DNA of 36,221 nucleotides from Rhodocyclales bacterium (GTDB lineage: Bacteria > Pseudomonadota > Gammaproteobacteria > Burkholderiales > Rhodocyclaceae): assembly GCA_016177805.1 (NCBI GenBank), contig JACOUN010000064.1, positions 1 to 36,221 on the forward strand, given 5' to 3'. The notes below the pieces were generated by a model. It did no database searches, had not been told where the DNA came from, and worked only from the letters and a program-made list of their open reading frames with translations. Positions 1 through 11,699 of this stretch are shown in pieces. Each line of letters starts with the position of its first letter. Position 1 is the stretch's first letter. The translations under genes and the position numbers were made by a program.

Positions 1-401
1 TCTTCTTCGGTGCGCAGGTGCTGCCACTCGAATTCGGCGTAGCGCACGGCGGTGGCGCAGAAGTCCGCGCCCGCCGCCTCGTCGCCGTTCTGGAACGCGA
101 TCAGGTGTTGCTTCAGTTCCTCGACCATGGGGTGGCCGAGGGCGTGTTCGCGCTCAAGGCGCGCGATCAGCGCGTCGGCCTCGCGGGTGCGGCGCTTGAC
201 CGCGGCGAACAGGTATTCGTCTTCCTTGGGGTGATGCCAGCGGTCCGGGTAGGAGACGATGTAATCGAGGATCGCGCGCAGCAGCGGGAAGTTGGGTTCG
301 TCGCCCTTGCGCATTCCCTTGATCAGATAGTGCAGCGCGTACAGCACCGTGCCGATGGCGAGGTGCTCGTTCTTGATGATGCGGATGGCGGCGGTTTTCA
401 C
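1..401 (-). CDS. Hemerythrin HHE-domain protein (3' end outside window)
   Basis: Reading the minus strand from a GTG at 401 gives an open frame to the window edge (about 133 residues). It carries a hemerythrin-like pattern: an early His (NEHLAIGTVLYALHYL), then RWHHPKEDEYLF, then LEREHALGHP and a late H in EFEWQHLR. In hemerythrin domains these His/Glu residues bind a non-haem diiron centre used for O2 binding, sensing or iron handling. The start is inferred: no ATG lies in this frame near the boxA stop, and a GGGA stretch sits about 10 bases upstream of the GTG. It follows boxA by 22 bases on the same strand, so it is probably co-transcribed with the box genes. A link to oxygen handling for BoxB is only a guess. 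The C-terminus is not visible. Confidence 0.75.
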   Translation of the reverse strand, partial: MKTAAIRIIKNEHLAIGTVLYALHYLIKGMRKGDEPNFPLLRAILDYIVSYPDRWHHPKEDEYLFAAVKRRTREADALIARLEREHALGHPMVEELKQHLIAFQNGDEAAGADFCATAVRYAEFEWQHLRTEE

Positions 402-423
402 TGCGTTCGGTCCCGTGCGCGGC

Positions 424-1668
424 TCAGTACGTTTCAATATGGAAGCGCCCCTGCTCCAGCAGGCGCGGGCGCAACGCGTCCCAGTCGCTGCCAGCGGCGC
501 GGCAGATGTCGCGGAAGGCTTCGATCACGCCGGCCTCCATGCCCTTGAGACCGCAGACGTAGATGTAGCAGTTGTCGTTGTTCAACCACTGCAGCACCTT
601 GTCGGCGCGCTCGCGCACACAGTCCTGCACGTATTTCCTGGGCTCGCCGGGGACGCGCGAGAAGGCCAGGTTGATGTCGATGAAGCTCTCGGGCAGCTTC
701 TGCAGCGGACCGAAGTAGGGCAGCTCGCCGGGGCTGCGGGCACCGAAGAACAGCAGCAGCTCGCCCGGTTCCTTGAGGTGCATGCGACGGCGGCGGCGTT
801 CGGTGATCGCGCGCATCGGCGCCGAGCCGGTGCCGGTACAGATCATCATGATCGAAGCGCCGGGGTGGTTGGGCATCAGGAAGGCCGAGCCATAGGGGCC
901 GGTGACCCGCACCGGGTCGCCCTTTTTCAGATCGCACATGTAGTTGGATGCAACGCCCGGCGCGGGCTGGCCCTCGTGGTCATGGGTGACGCGCTTGATC
1001 GTCAGCGCGAGGTTGTTGTAGCCGGGCCGCTCGCCTTCGCGCGGGCTCGCCACCGAATACATGCGCAGCAGATGCGGTTTGCCCTGCGCGTCGGTGCCGG
1101 GCGGGATGATCCCGATCGACTGGCCTTCGAGCACCGGGAACGGGGTGGCACCGAAGTCCAGCACGATGTGGTGCACTTCGTTCGACGCATCCTCAGCGGT
1201 GAGGCGATGGTTGCCCGACACGGTGGCCGTTACCGGCCGCTCGGGGGTGTACAGGTTGACGTAGGGGTGGGCCGCCGACCACGGCGCGAGTGCCGGACCG
1301 CCATGGCCGGCGGTGGCGCGTTCGGTGATCTCCCGCACTTCGGCCGGGGTCGCCGCCGCGCCGCCGGTGCTGGCTTCGAGCTGGTCCAGTTCGGTGGTAT
1401 CGGGCAGCACGTCCCACGCATACTGGTCTGCCAGGGTATGCGGAGTGGCGGGGTCGACGTTGCGCCACGAGTCGATCGCGCCGGTCGGACAGGGCGGCAC
1501 GCAGGCCATGCAGCCTTCGCACACCTCGAACTTGACCACGTAGTTGCGCCCGTCGTGGGTGATCGCGTCCACCGGACAGGTCTCCTCGCAGGTATTGCAG
1601 CGTATGCAGACCTCGGGGTCGATCAGGTGTTGGCGGACGGGTTGGGTGTTGTCGGTGGTCACGCTCAT
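424..1668 (-). CDS. boxA: BoxA, NADPH-dependent reductase of benzoyl-CoA 2,3-epoxidase
   Basis: 414 residues. The N-terminus has two 4Fe-4S motifs, Cys21/24/27/31 ([12 protein letters not shown]) and Cys50/53/56/60 ([12 protein letters not shown]). The remainder is a ferredoxin-NADP reductase fold: FAD-binding [12 protein letters not shown], and a nucleotide-binding region around [14 protein letters not shown]. The protein ends HIETY, as FNR-type reductases end in an aromatic residue. BoxA passes electrons from NADPH to the diiron epoxidase BoxB, which converts benzoyl-CoA plus O2 to 2,3-epoxybenzoyl-CoA in the cytoplasm. The start is supported by GGAGGAA just upstream (1674-1680). It follows boxB, separated by 173 bases that hold a C/G-rich inverted element. 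The family assignment is secure because of the fusion architecture and the neighbours. Confidence 0.95.
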   Translation of the reverse strand: MSVTTDNTQPVRQHLIDPEVCIRCNTCEETCPVDAITHDGRNYVVKFEVCEGCMACVPPCPTGAIDSWRNVDPATPHTLADQYAWDVLPDTTELDQLEASTGGAAATPAEVREITERATAGHGGPALAPWSAAHPYVNLYTPERPVTATVSGNHRLTAEDASNEVHHIVLDFGATPFPVLEGQSIGIIPPGTDAQGKPHLLRMYSVASPREGERPGYNNLALTIKRVTHDHEGQPAPGVASNYMCDLKKGDPVRVTGPYGSAFLMPNHPGASIMMICTGTGSAPMRAITERRRRRMHLKEPGELLLFFGARSPGELPYFGPLQKLPESFIDINLAFSRVPGEPRKYVQDCVRERADKVLQWLNNDNCYIYVCGLKGMEAGVIEAFRDICRAAGSDWDALRPRLLEQGRFHIETY

Positions 1669-1695
1669 GTCTGTTCCTCCAGTCGCGGCGACCTG

Positions 1696-1817
1696 GCTCC
1701 TCCCCCTTCAAGGGGGAGGCTGGGAGGGGGATGGGTTTGCGTCGGGCCCGACGTCCAGCCTGCGGGCCTCACCCGTGACCCATCCCCACCCCAACCCTCC
1801 CCTTGAAGGGGAGGGAG
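1696..1817. repeat. C/G-rich inverted repeat element, copy 1 (boxB-boxA gap)
   Basis: Two units face each other. The left unit has 10-base arms CCTCCCCCTT/AAGGGGGAGG (1699-1719) followed by GGGAGGGGGATGGGTTT. The right unit (1779-1816) reads CCCATCCCCACCCCAACCC and then CTCCCCTTGAAGGGGAG. The same design recurs at 35438-35604, so this is a dispersed intergenic repeat and not a gene-specific site. Its place between co-directional boxB and boxA could affect mRNA stability or termination; that is inference. Confidence 0.75.
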
Positions 1818-1841
1818 TCTAGCGCCATTCCATTTCTATTC

Positions 1842-3263
<1,422 letters not shown>

Positions 3264-3333
3264 CGCAATGCTCCTGATAGTTTTCCCGTTGGGGTCGGGG
3301 GTAGGCTTCGCGCCGTTTTCGGCGTCTCTTTCA

Positions 3334-5010
3334 TCACACTCGGTTCCAGTCGAACTGGGCCTTCTTGCCCGAGCCGAACAGCTTCAACGCGCCGCTCGGG
3401 CCGACCGCGTTGGGGCGGTTGAAGATCCAGTTCTGCCAGGCCGACAGGCGGCCGAAGATGCGGGTGTTCATGCTCTCGGTGATGCCGAAGCGCAGGTTGG
3501 CTTCGAGGCCGGTCAGCGCGTCGGGCGACAGCGCGGCGCGTTCTTCCAGTGCGATGCGGATCTCGTCGGCCCAGTCCAGGTCGTCGGGGATCGCGGTGAC
3601 CAGGCCCAGGGCGTCCGCGCTGGCGGGGTCGAGCAGCTTGCCGATGGCTTCGCGTGCCGCCTCGATCGGCGCGCTTTCTTCGTAGAAGCGCGCGGCGATG
3701 CGGCTCAGGCCGTTGACCATGGGCAGCGGGCCGAAATTCATCGCCGACAGCGCGACACGGCTGTCGCCTTCCTCGGCGTCGCGCATGTAGCTGCGGTCGG
3801 CCGCCAGCGCGATCTCGAACAACGTGCCGGCAAAGCACGAACCCGGCTCGATCAGTGCGAACAAGCTGCGTGAGGTCACATCGATGCGCGCCAGGGTGCG
3901 GCGCAGCATGCCCATGGTTTCACGCACGAACCAGTGTTGCTGGTGCGCGACGATACTGGCATCGATATCGAGCACCACCCGCGGGTCACCCTCGGTACGC
4001 AACTGCCACAGCCCGATGTCGAGATGGTTGGTGCGCAGCATCAGGATCGCGTCATCGAGTTCGCGCGCCATGCGCAGCGGCCACCAGTTGGCGCCTTCGG
4101 CTTCGATCTCGGCGGTGGTGCGCGCGCTCACCGCCGCCGGCGCGCGCACCGTCACGGTCGCGTGGCGTCCGTTGGGGTCGAGCGCGACGTCGACATACTG
4201 GTAGTGGTAGCCCTGGTCGTCATCGCCGCGCTCCAGCGGCGTGAGCGCCACTCCGCGCGCGCCGGTCGGGCGGGTCGAGCCCCGCGCCAGCGCGGTCGCG
4301 CGTTCGGCCACGTAGGCCGGGAACTGCTGCGCCTTGACGATCTCGTCCACCAGCCGCCAGTCCTTGGCCCGCTGGCCCCGTACGCCTTCGGAGATGGTGC
4401 AGAAGATGTCGGCATGGTCGCGCCGCACGCGGCGCTTGTCGGTCACGCGGGTCAGACCCCCGGTACCGGGCAGCACGCCGAGCAAGGGCACTTCGGGCAG
4501 CGATACCGACGAATTGCGGTCGTCCACCAGGATGATCTCGTCGCACGCCAGCGCCAGCTCGTAGCCGCCGCCGGCGGTGGTGCCGTTACACGCGGCGATG
4601 AACTTGAGGCCCGAATGCTGGCTCGCGTCCTCGATGCCGTTGCGCGTTTCGTTGGTGAACTTGCAGAAATTCACCTTCAACGCATGCGACGACAACCCCA
4701 GCATGTAGATGTTGGCGCCGGAACAGAAGATCTTGGGCTTGCCCGAGGTGAACACCACGCTGCGCACTTCCGGGTGTTCGAAACGGATGCGCTGCAGCGC
4801 GTCGTGCAGTTCGATGTCCACCCCCAGGTCGTAGGAGTTGAGCTTGAGCGCATAGCCGGGACGGATACCGCCGTCTTCGGCAATGTCCAGGGTCAGCGTC
4901 GCCACTTCACCTTCGCACGCCAGACGCCAGTGTCGATAGCGGCCCGGTTCGGTGCGGAAGTCGACCGGCGCCGGGCTGCCCTGATCGCTGTTGCTGTTTG
5001 CTTGTTCCAT
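3334..5010 (-). CDS. boxC: BoxC, 2,3-epoxybenzoyl-CoA dihydrolase (ring-opening lyase)
   Basis: Crotonase-superfamily lyase that opens 2,3-epoxybenzoyl-CoA with two waters to 3,4-dehydroadipyl-CoA semialdehyde and formate. I place the start at ATG 5010 (558 residues, the family's usual size). A strong AGGAGG precedes it, and the N-terminus MEQANSNSDQGSPAPVDF leads straight into FRTEPGRYRHW. The open frame extends upstream to 5202, but that part is translated REP hairpin and is not protein. Visible crotonase features include KIFCSGANIYML, the oxyanion region NGTTAGGGYELALACDEI (about 142-159) and LPEVPLLGVLPGTGG (171-185) with an acidic residue in each. Cys116 sits in the KVNFCKFTNE segment; an active-site Cys is known in BoxC, but I did not align it. 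A tandem TGATGA ends the gene. Confidence 0.95.
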   Translation of the reverse strand: MEQANSNSDQGSPAPVDFRTEPGRYRHWRLACEGEVATLTLDIAEDGGIRPGYALKLNSYDLGVDIELHDALQRIRFEHPEVRSVVFTSGKPKIFCSGANIYMLGLSSHALKVNFCKFTNETRNGIEDASQHSGLKFIAACNGTTAGGGYELALACDEIILVDDRNSSVSLPEVPLLGVLPGTGGLTRVTDKRRVRRDHADIFCTISEGVRGQRAKDWRLVDEIVKAQQFPAYVAERATALARGSTRPTGARGVALTPLERGDDDQGYHYQYVDVALDPNGRHATVTVRAPAAVSARTTAEIEAEGANWWPLRMARELDDAILMLRTNHLDIGLWQLRTEGDPRVVLDIDASIVAHQQHWFVRETMGMLRRTLARIDVTSRSLFALIEPGSCFAGTLFEIALAADRSYMRDAEEGDSRVALSAMNFGPLPMVNGLSRIAARFYEESAPIEAAREAIGKLLDPASADALGLVTAIPDDLDWADEIRIALEERAALSPDALTGLEANLRFGITESMNTRIFGRLSAWQNWIFNRPNAVGPSGALKLFGSGKKAQFDWNRV

Positions 5011-5065
5011 AGTCACTCCTCCTTGCGCTTGCATGTTTGTTCGGGCGAGTTCGGACACGCAACCC

Positions 5066-5219
5066 CAGGGCAATCGCATGATTACGATCAGCATTCTCGT
5101 AGGAGCGGCTTTAGCCGCGAACACCACCGCTTTCGCGGCTAAAGCCGCTCCTACGAAGCGCCCAACGCCATACCCGAGTGCTCGGAATAAACGTAAAAGC
5201 ACTTCATGCGATTGCCCTG
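5066..5219. repeat. 16-bp perfect inverted repeat flanking the boxR-boxC gap
   Basis: CAGGGCAATCGCATGA at 5066-5081 is repeated exactly in inverted form (TCATGCGATTGCCCTG) at 5204-5219, 122 bases apart. The arms bracket the REP hairpin but are not centred on it. They flank most of the leader between boxR and boxC. They could be paired operator sites, or a long stem closing around the REP in the mRNA. The function is unknown; the match itself is certain. Confidence 0.7.
5099..5154. repeat. REP-type hairpin, copy 1 (boxR-boxC gap)
   Basis: A 22-base arm beginning GTAGGAGCGGCTTTAG (5099-5120) is followed by a 12-base loop and its exact inverted copy (5133-5154). The same arm occurs at 17487-17543. 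The GTAG head and the palindromic body resemble REP sequences mobilised by RAYT (TnpA-REP) transposases in Gammaproteobacteria and Betaproteobacteria. No RAYT gene is in the window. Confidence 0.85.
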
Positions 5220-5229
5220 CACGCCGCCT

Positions 5230-6120
5230 CTACCCGCCCGCCAACTGCCGTAATTTGGTGTAGCTCGCCTCCACCGATTCGCCCGACGTGTCGATGACCA
5301 TGTCGGCCTTGGCGTACAGCGGTTCGCGCGCTTCGAGGATGCGCCTGAGGTTGTCCATGGCCTCCTCGTTGCCCGCCATCGGGCGCAGGTCGCCCTGTGC
5401 GACCACCCGCGCCATGTGTTCTTCGGGGCGCGCCTTGACCCAGATCGTGTAGCAGTTGGACAGCAGCATCGAATAGGTCTCGGCCTCGGCAACCACCCCG
5501 CCGCCCACCGAAATCACCGCGCCGCGATGCTCGCGGATGATGCGTTCGAGGGTGGACTTCTCGATGCGGCGGTAGCCGGTTTGCCCGTAGAGCGAGAAGA
5601 TCTCGCTCGACGGCATGCCGGTATCCTTGGCGATCTCGCGGTCCAGCTCGACGAACGGCACGCCCTGTTCGCGCGCCAGGCGCGTGCCCAGCGTGGACTT
5701 GCCCGCGCCACGCAGCCCGATCAGCGCGACGCGCTTGCGCCGCACCGCCTCCTCGTGGCCGAAGTCGCGCATCAGGCGGAACACCACTTCCTCCAGCCGC
5801 TGTTGCGGCAGGCGTTCGAGAAAGCGCCGGATCAGGCGCTTTTCCAGCGTGTCCTCGCGTTCGGGGGCGAGCAGGTCCACCAGCGATACGTCCAGCGCGC
5901 GCGCGATGCCGCGCAACAGCATGATCGAGACGTTGCCATCGCCCGCTTCCAGGTGCGCCAGATGCCGTTCCGACACCCCCGCCTCGCGCGCCACCAGCTT
6001 GCGCGCCATGCCGCGCCGGTCGCGGATTTCGCGCACCCGTGTGCCGAGGGTGACGAGAAAGTCGTCTCCGGCGACCGCCGGCGGGCTGTCCAGATGCTTG
6101 TTTTCGATGTCTGTGACCAC
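5230..6120 (-). CDS. boxR: BoxR, benzoyl-CoA-responsive transcriptional repressor
   Basis: 296 residues in two parts. An XRE-type helix-turn-helix lies at about 25-82 (LVAREAGVSERHLAHLEAG). A shikimate-kinase-like domain lies at about 130-290 and keeps a Walker A motif, GLRGAGKST. This XRE plus shikimate-kinase design defines the BzdR/BoxR family; in Azoarcus the kinase-like domain binds benzoyl-CoA, which releases DNA. It lies upstream of boxC on the same strand and divergent from the DUF4863-bclA operon, so it probably controls both directions from 6121-6373. An in-frame TAG ends it at 5230. The chief alternative is BzdR itself, but the box neighbours favour BoxR. Confidence 0.93.
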   Translation of the reverse strand: MVTDIENKHLDSPPAVAGDDFLVTLGTRVREIRDRRGMARKLVAREAGVSERHLAHLEAGDGNVSIMLLRGIARALDVSLVDLLAPEREDTLEKRLIRRFLERLPQQRLEEVVFRLMRDFGHEEAVRRKRVALIGLRGAGKSTLGTRLAREQGVPFVELDREIAKDTGMPSSEIFSLYGQTGYRRIEKSTLERIIREHRGAVISVGGGVVAEAETYSMLLSNCYTIWVKARPEEHMARVVAQGDLRPMAGNEEAMDNLRRILEAREPLYAKADMVIDTSGESVEASYTKLRQLAGG

Positions 6121-6204
6121 GGTGATTTATCTCTATGGTGCGTTATTAGCCAACTCTTGATAAGCACAATACTACATGTTTTGAAGCGATGCCACCCCTT
6201 ATAG

Positions 6205-6306
6205 TGCATCTTTTCCAAGTGACTTTGCACTTGATTGCATGACCGAACGGTCGATTGACTTATAAACACCCCCATTAGTGCGATATTCTGCATGTTTTCG
6301 TATGCA
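6205..6306. promoter_or_regulatory. Cluster of five TGCA motifs, candidate BoxR operators
   Basis: TGCA occurs at 6205, 6226, 6236, 6289 and 6303, five times in about 100 bases of otherwise AT-richer intergenic DNA. BzdR, the close relative of BoxR, is known to bind regions containing TGCA repeats. The position between the divergent boxR and DUF4863 genes, ending just before the -35 at 6316, fits a repressor site. The link to BoxR is inference. Confidence 0.5.
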
Positions 6307-6315
6307 ATAAAATGC

Positions 6316-6343
6316 TTGACCGTGTTTTGATCGAGTGTATTCT
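6316..6343 (+). promoter_or_regulatory. Sigma70-like promoter of the DUF4863-bclA-ABC operon
   Basis: TTGACC (6316-6321) and TATTCT (6338-6343) are separated by 16 bases and lie about 30 bases upstream of the ATG at 6374. The -35 box starts 10 bases after the last TGCA motif, so a bound repressor would cover it. Confidence 0.55.
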
Positions 6344-6373
6344 TTACGCAGTGACGCACCACGGGAGACGAGA

Positions 6374-6838
6374 ATGACGCTCGAACGGTTTCAAGCGCTG
6401 ATCGCACGCATCACCGCCGCGATTCAAGGCCGGCCTGTCGACAAGCAGCTCGAAACCCTGCTCAACGAGCGCTTTCCGGCAATGGGCGAAGACTTCGAAG
6501 CGATCGCGCGGGCCTGTCGCGAAGCGGTGGCGGCGGGCTGGATGTGCGACCGCGAACACGGCGGCATCCGCTACGGGCGGGTCATCAAGCCCGGTCCGGC
6601 AACGCACGGCTACAGCGTCGACGTGGTCGACATGCAGGACATCGCCGGGCCGCGCCATGCCCACCCCAACGGCGAAATCGACATGATCATGCCCACCGAA
6701 GGCGACGCACGCTTCGACGGGCACGGTCGCGGCTGGCTGGTGTACGGCCCCGGCAGCGTGCACAGCCCCACCGTCAGTGGTGGCCGCGCCTACGTGCTGT
6801 ACCTGCTGCCGCAGGGCGCCATCGAATTCTCGCGCTGA
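6374..6838 (+). CDS. DUF4863 protein (4-hydroxylaminobenzoate lyase-like)
   Basis: 154 residues, start chosen at ATG 6374 after GGGAGACGAGA; the longer frame from 6335 would overlap the promoter. The C-terminal half looks like a small cupin-type barrel: DIAGPRHAHPNGEIDMIMPT, then GWLVYGPGSVHSPTVSGGRAYVLYLLPQGAIEF. It resembles the DUF4863 family, which includes PnbB, the lyase that releases ammonia from 4-hydroxylaminobenzoate. As first gene of the benzoate-CoA ligase/ABC operon, opposite boxR, it probably has a role in aromatic-acid handling. No such role has been shown that I know of, and nitrobenzoate reductase genes are absent here, so the enzymatic name should be treated as family-level only. 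Confidence 0.75.
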   Translation: MTLERFQALIARITAAIQGRPVDKQLETLLNERFPAMGEDFEAIARACREAVAAGWMCDREHGGIRYGRVIKPGPATHGYSVDVVDMQDIAGPRHAHPNGEIDMIMPTEGDARFDGHGRGWLVYGPGSVHSPTVSGGRAYVLYLLPQGAIEFSR

Positions 6839-6920
6839 CGCGCGTTTCAGCTTATGGCCAAGCCGCCGCCAGAGCGGTCGTTGCCACCCCCACGGGGACA
6901 AGAACAGGAGGAGGAGACAG

Positions 6921-8519
<1,599 letters not shown>

Positions 8520-8578
8520 GACGGCGCTGCAGTAAAGCGGGGCCGCCGGTTCCGTTCGACAATCACGGAGGAGACGAC

Positions 8579-9763
8579 ATGAAGCAGATTCAGCACAACC
8601 GTCGCACTGTCATGCGCACCGTGGCCGGCCTGGCCATGAGCGCGTTGATCCCGCTGGGCGTGGCGCAGGCGGCCGACCCGATCAAGGTCGGCATGATGCT
8701 GCCGGCCACCGGCACCTACGCCAAGCTGGGCTCGGCCATCGACAACGCGTTCAAGCTGTATGTCGAAGAGCAGGGCGGCACGCTGGCCGGACGCAGCATC
8801 GAGTACCACGCCGTGGACGACGAATCCGATCCGGCCAAGGCCACCGAGAACGCCAACCGCCTAGTGGTGCGCGACGGCGTCGATGTGCTGGTCGGCACCG
8901 TGCACTCGGGTGTCGCGCTGGCGATGGCGCGGGTCGCCAAGCAACGCGACACGCTGTTCCTGGTGCCCAACGCGGGCGCCGACGACCTGACCCGCGCGCA
9001 GTGCTCGCCCAACCTGTTCCGCACTTCATTCACCAACTGGCAACCGGCCTACGCGATGGGCAAGGCCGCCACCGGCATGGGCCACAAGACGGCCGTGACG
9101 CTGACCTGGAAGTACGCCGCCGGGCTGGAAGCGGTGAATGGCTTCAAGCAGGCCTTCGAGGAGGGCGGCGGCAAGGTGGTCAAGGAACTGACCACCCCGT
9201 TCCCCGGCGTGGAGTTCCAGTCCTTCCTGACCGAGATCGCCGCGCTCAAGCCTGACGCCGTGTATGTGTTCTTCGCCGGCGGCGGCGCCGCCAAGTTTGC
9301 CAAGGACTATGCGGCGGCCGGCCTCAAGGACAGCGTGCCACTGTATTCCAGCGGCTTCCTGACCGACGGCACCCTGGGCGCCATGGGCGGGGCGGGCGAA
9401 GGCCTGATTACCGCGCTGCACTATGCCGACGGGCTGGACAACGCCAAGGACAAGGCTTTCCGCGCCGCCTACCAGGCCAAGTACGGCATGCCGCCCGACG
9501 TGTATGCGGTGCAGGGCTACGACGCGGCGCAGTTGCTGCACGCCGGCCTCAAGGCGGTTGGCGGCGACATGAGCAAGAAGGCCGAGATGCGCGCGGCCAT
9601 GCGCAGTGCCACCATCGAAAGCCCGCGCGGCAACTTCACCCTGTCGTCGTCACATAACCCGGTGCAGGACATCTACCTGCGCAAGGCCAGCGGCGAAGAA
9701 AACCCGTCCACCGGCATCGCCGCCAAGGCGCTGGCCGATCCGGGCACCGGCTGCAAGATGTGA
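8579..9763 (+). CDS. ABC transporter periplasmic binding protein, branched-chain/aromatic acid type
   Basis: 394 residues with an N-terminal export signal ending near GVAQA-ADPIKVGMM. Two adjacent arginines (NRRTVMR) precede the hydrophobic segment, so Tat export is possible but Sec is equally plausible. The body is a type I Leu/Ile/Val-binding-protein fold (Peripla_BP_6): KVGMMLPATGTYAKLG, VDVLVGTVHSGVALAMA, YAVQGYDAAQLL. Its place directly behind bclA and before four transporter genes suggests it binds benzoate or a related aromatic acid. The ribosome site GGAGGAGAC precedes the ATG. A stable hairpin follows the stop, as often seen after highly expressed binding-protein genes. Confidence 0.92.
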   Translation: MKQIQHNRRTVMRTVAGLAMSALIPLGVAQAADPIKVGMMLPATGTYAKLGSAIDNAFKLYVEEQGGTLAGRSIEYHAVDDESDPAKATENANRLVVRDGVDVLVGTVHSGVALAMARVAKQRDTLFLVPNAGADDLTRAQCSPNLFRTSFTNWQPAYAMGKAATGMGHKTAVTLTWKYAAGLEAVNGFKQAFEEGGGKVVKELTTPFPGVEFQSFLTEIAALKPDAVYVFFAGGGAAKFAKDYAAAGLKDSVPLYSSGFLTDGTLGAMGGAGEGLITALHYADGLDNAKDKAFRAAYQAKYGMPPDVYAVQGYDAAQLLHAGLKAVGGDMSKKAEMRAAMRSATIESPRGNFTLSSSHNPVQDIYLRKASGEENPSTGIAAKALADPGTGCKM

Positions 9764-9794
9764 TCGCTGCCGTACTTATCTGAAAACCACGCGG

Positions 9795-9838
9795 GGCGTA
9801 CCGGCCGGACTTGAAGCTCGAAGTCCGGCCGGCACGCC
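9795..9838 (+). promoter_or_regulatory. Stable intercistronic hairpin after the binding-protein gene
   Basis: An 18-base arm (9795-9812) pairs with 9821-9838 with a single T/C difference around an 8-base loop; the core is CCGGCCGGACTT / AAGTCCGGCCGG. No T-run follows, so it is unlikely to be a full terminator. The probable role is protection of the upstream binding-protein mRNA or partial attenuation, giving more binding protein than permease. Confidence 0.65.
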
Positions 9839-9859
9839 CACGCCCGGCAGGAATCGCGC

Positions 9860-10726
9860 ATGGATTTCACGACTTTCCTCATCCAGTTGCTCAACGCGGT
9901 CCAGTACGGCCTGTTGCTGTTCCTGGTGGCGAGCGGCCTGACGCTGGTGTTCGGCATCATGGGCATCATCAACCTCGCGCATGGCAGCTTCTACATGCTC
10001 GGGGCCTACATGGCGTTCGTGCTGACCTCGATGACCGGCAACCTGTTGCTCACCATCCTGATCGGTATCCCGCTGGCGCTGGCGTTCGGCGCGGCACTCG
10101 AAGCCTTGCTGTTCACCCATCTGTACAAGCGCAACCACCTCGACCAGGTGTTGCTGACCTACGGCCTGATCCTGATTTTCGAGGAATTGCGCAGCCTGAC
10201 GGTCGGCGACGACGTGCACGGCGTGCCGGTGCCCGAGATGTTCTCGATGTCGATACCGCTGTCCGACACGCTCAGCTACCCGGTGTACCGCCTGGTCATC
10301 TCGGCCGTGTGCCTGCTGCTGGCGCTCGGTCTGTACCTGCTCATCCAGCGCACCCGCCTCGGCATGATGATCCGTGCCGGCAGCCACGACCGCGACATGG
10401 TCCAGGCGCTGGGCATCAACATCAACGGCCTGTATCGCACGGTGTTCGCGATCGGCGTGGCGCTCGCGGCGCTGGCCGGCATGCTGGCCGCGCCGATTTC
10501 GTCGGTGTATCCGGGCATGGGCGGCGGGGTGCTGATCATCTCCTTCGTCATCGTCGTGATCGGCGGCATCGGCTCGGTGTGGGGCGCGTTGGTGGCGGCG
10601 CTGGTCATAGGCTTCGCCGACACCTTCGGCAAGGTGTTCATGCCCGATATGGCCGGCCTGACGGTGTATCTGGTCATGGCGCTGGTGTTGCTGTGGCGCC
10701 CGGAAGGCATCTTCAGGAAAGGATGA
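9860..10726 (+). CDS. ABC transporter permease, LivH type
   Basis: 288 residues, strongly hydrophobic with about eight predicted membrane segments. It contains the LivH-family signatures ASGLTLVFGIMGIINLAHGSFYMLGAYMAF near the N-terminus and the cytoplasmic loop RAGSHDRDMVQALGININ, which contacts the ATPase. It forms the inner-membrane channel with the next gene product. The gap to the LivM-type gene is 4 bases. Substrate is inferred from context (benzoate or other aromatic acid). Confidence 0.93.
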   Translation: MDFTTFLIQLLNAVQYGLLLFLVASGLTLVFGIMGIINLAHGSFYMLGAYMAFVLTSMTGNLLLTILIGIPLALAFGAALEALLFTHLYKRNHLDQVLLTYGLILIFEELRSLTVGDDVHGVPVPEMFSMSIPLSDTLSYPVYRLVISAVCLLLALGLYLLIQRTRLGMMIRAGSHDRDMVQALGININGLYRTVFAIGVALAALAGMLAAPISSVYPGMGGGVLIISFVIVVIGGIGSVWGALVAALVIGFADTFGKVFMPDMAGLTVYLVMALVLLWRPEGIFRKG

Positions 10727-10730
10727 GCGC

Positions 10731-11691
<961 letters not shown>

Positions 11692-11699
<8 letters not shown>

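Noticed and set aside
5011-5202. N-terminal extension of BoxC upstream of 5010
   Set aside because: It translates the REP hairpin and the leader, and a strong ribosome site precedes the ATG at 5010.
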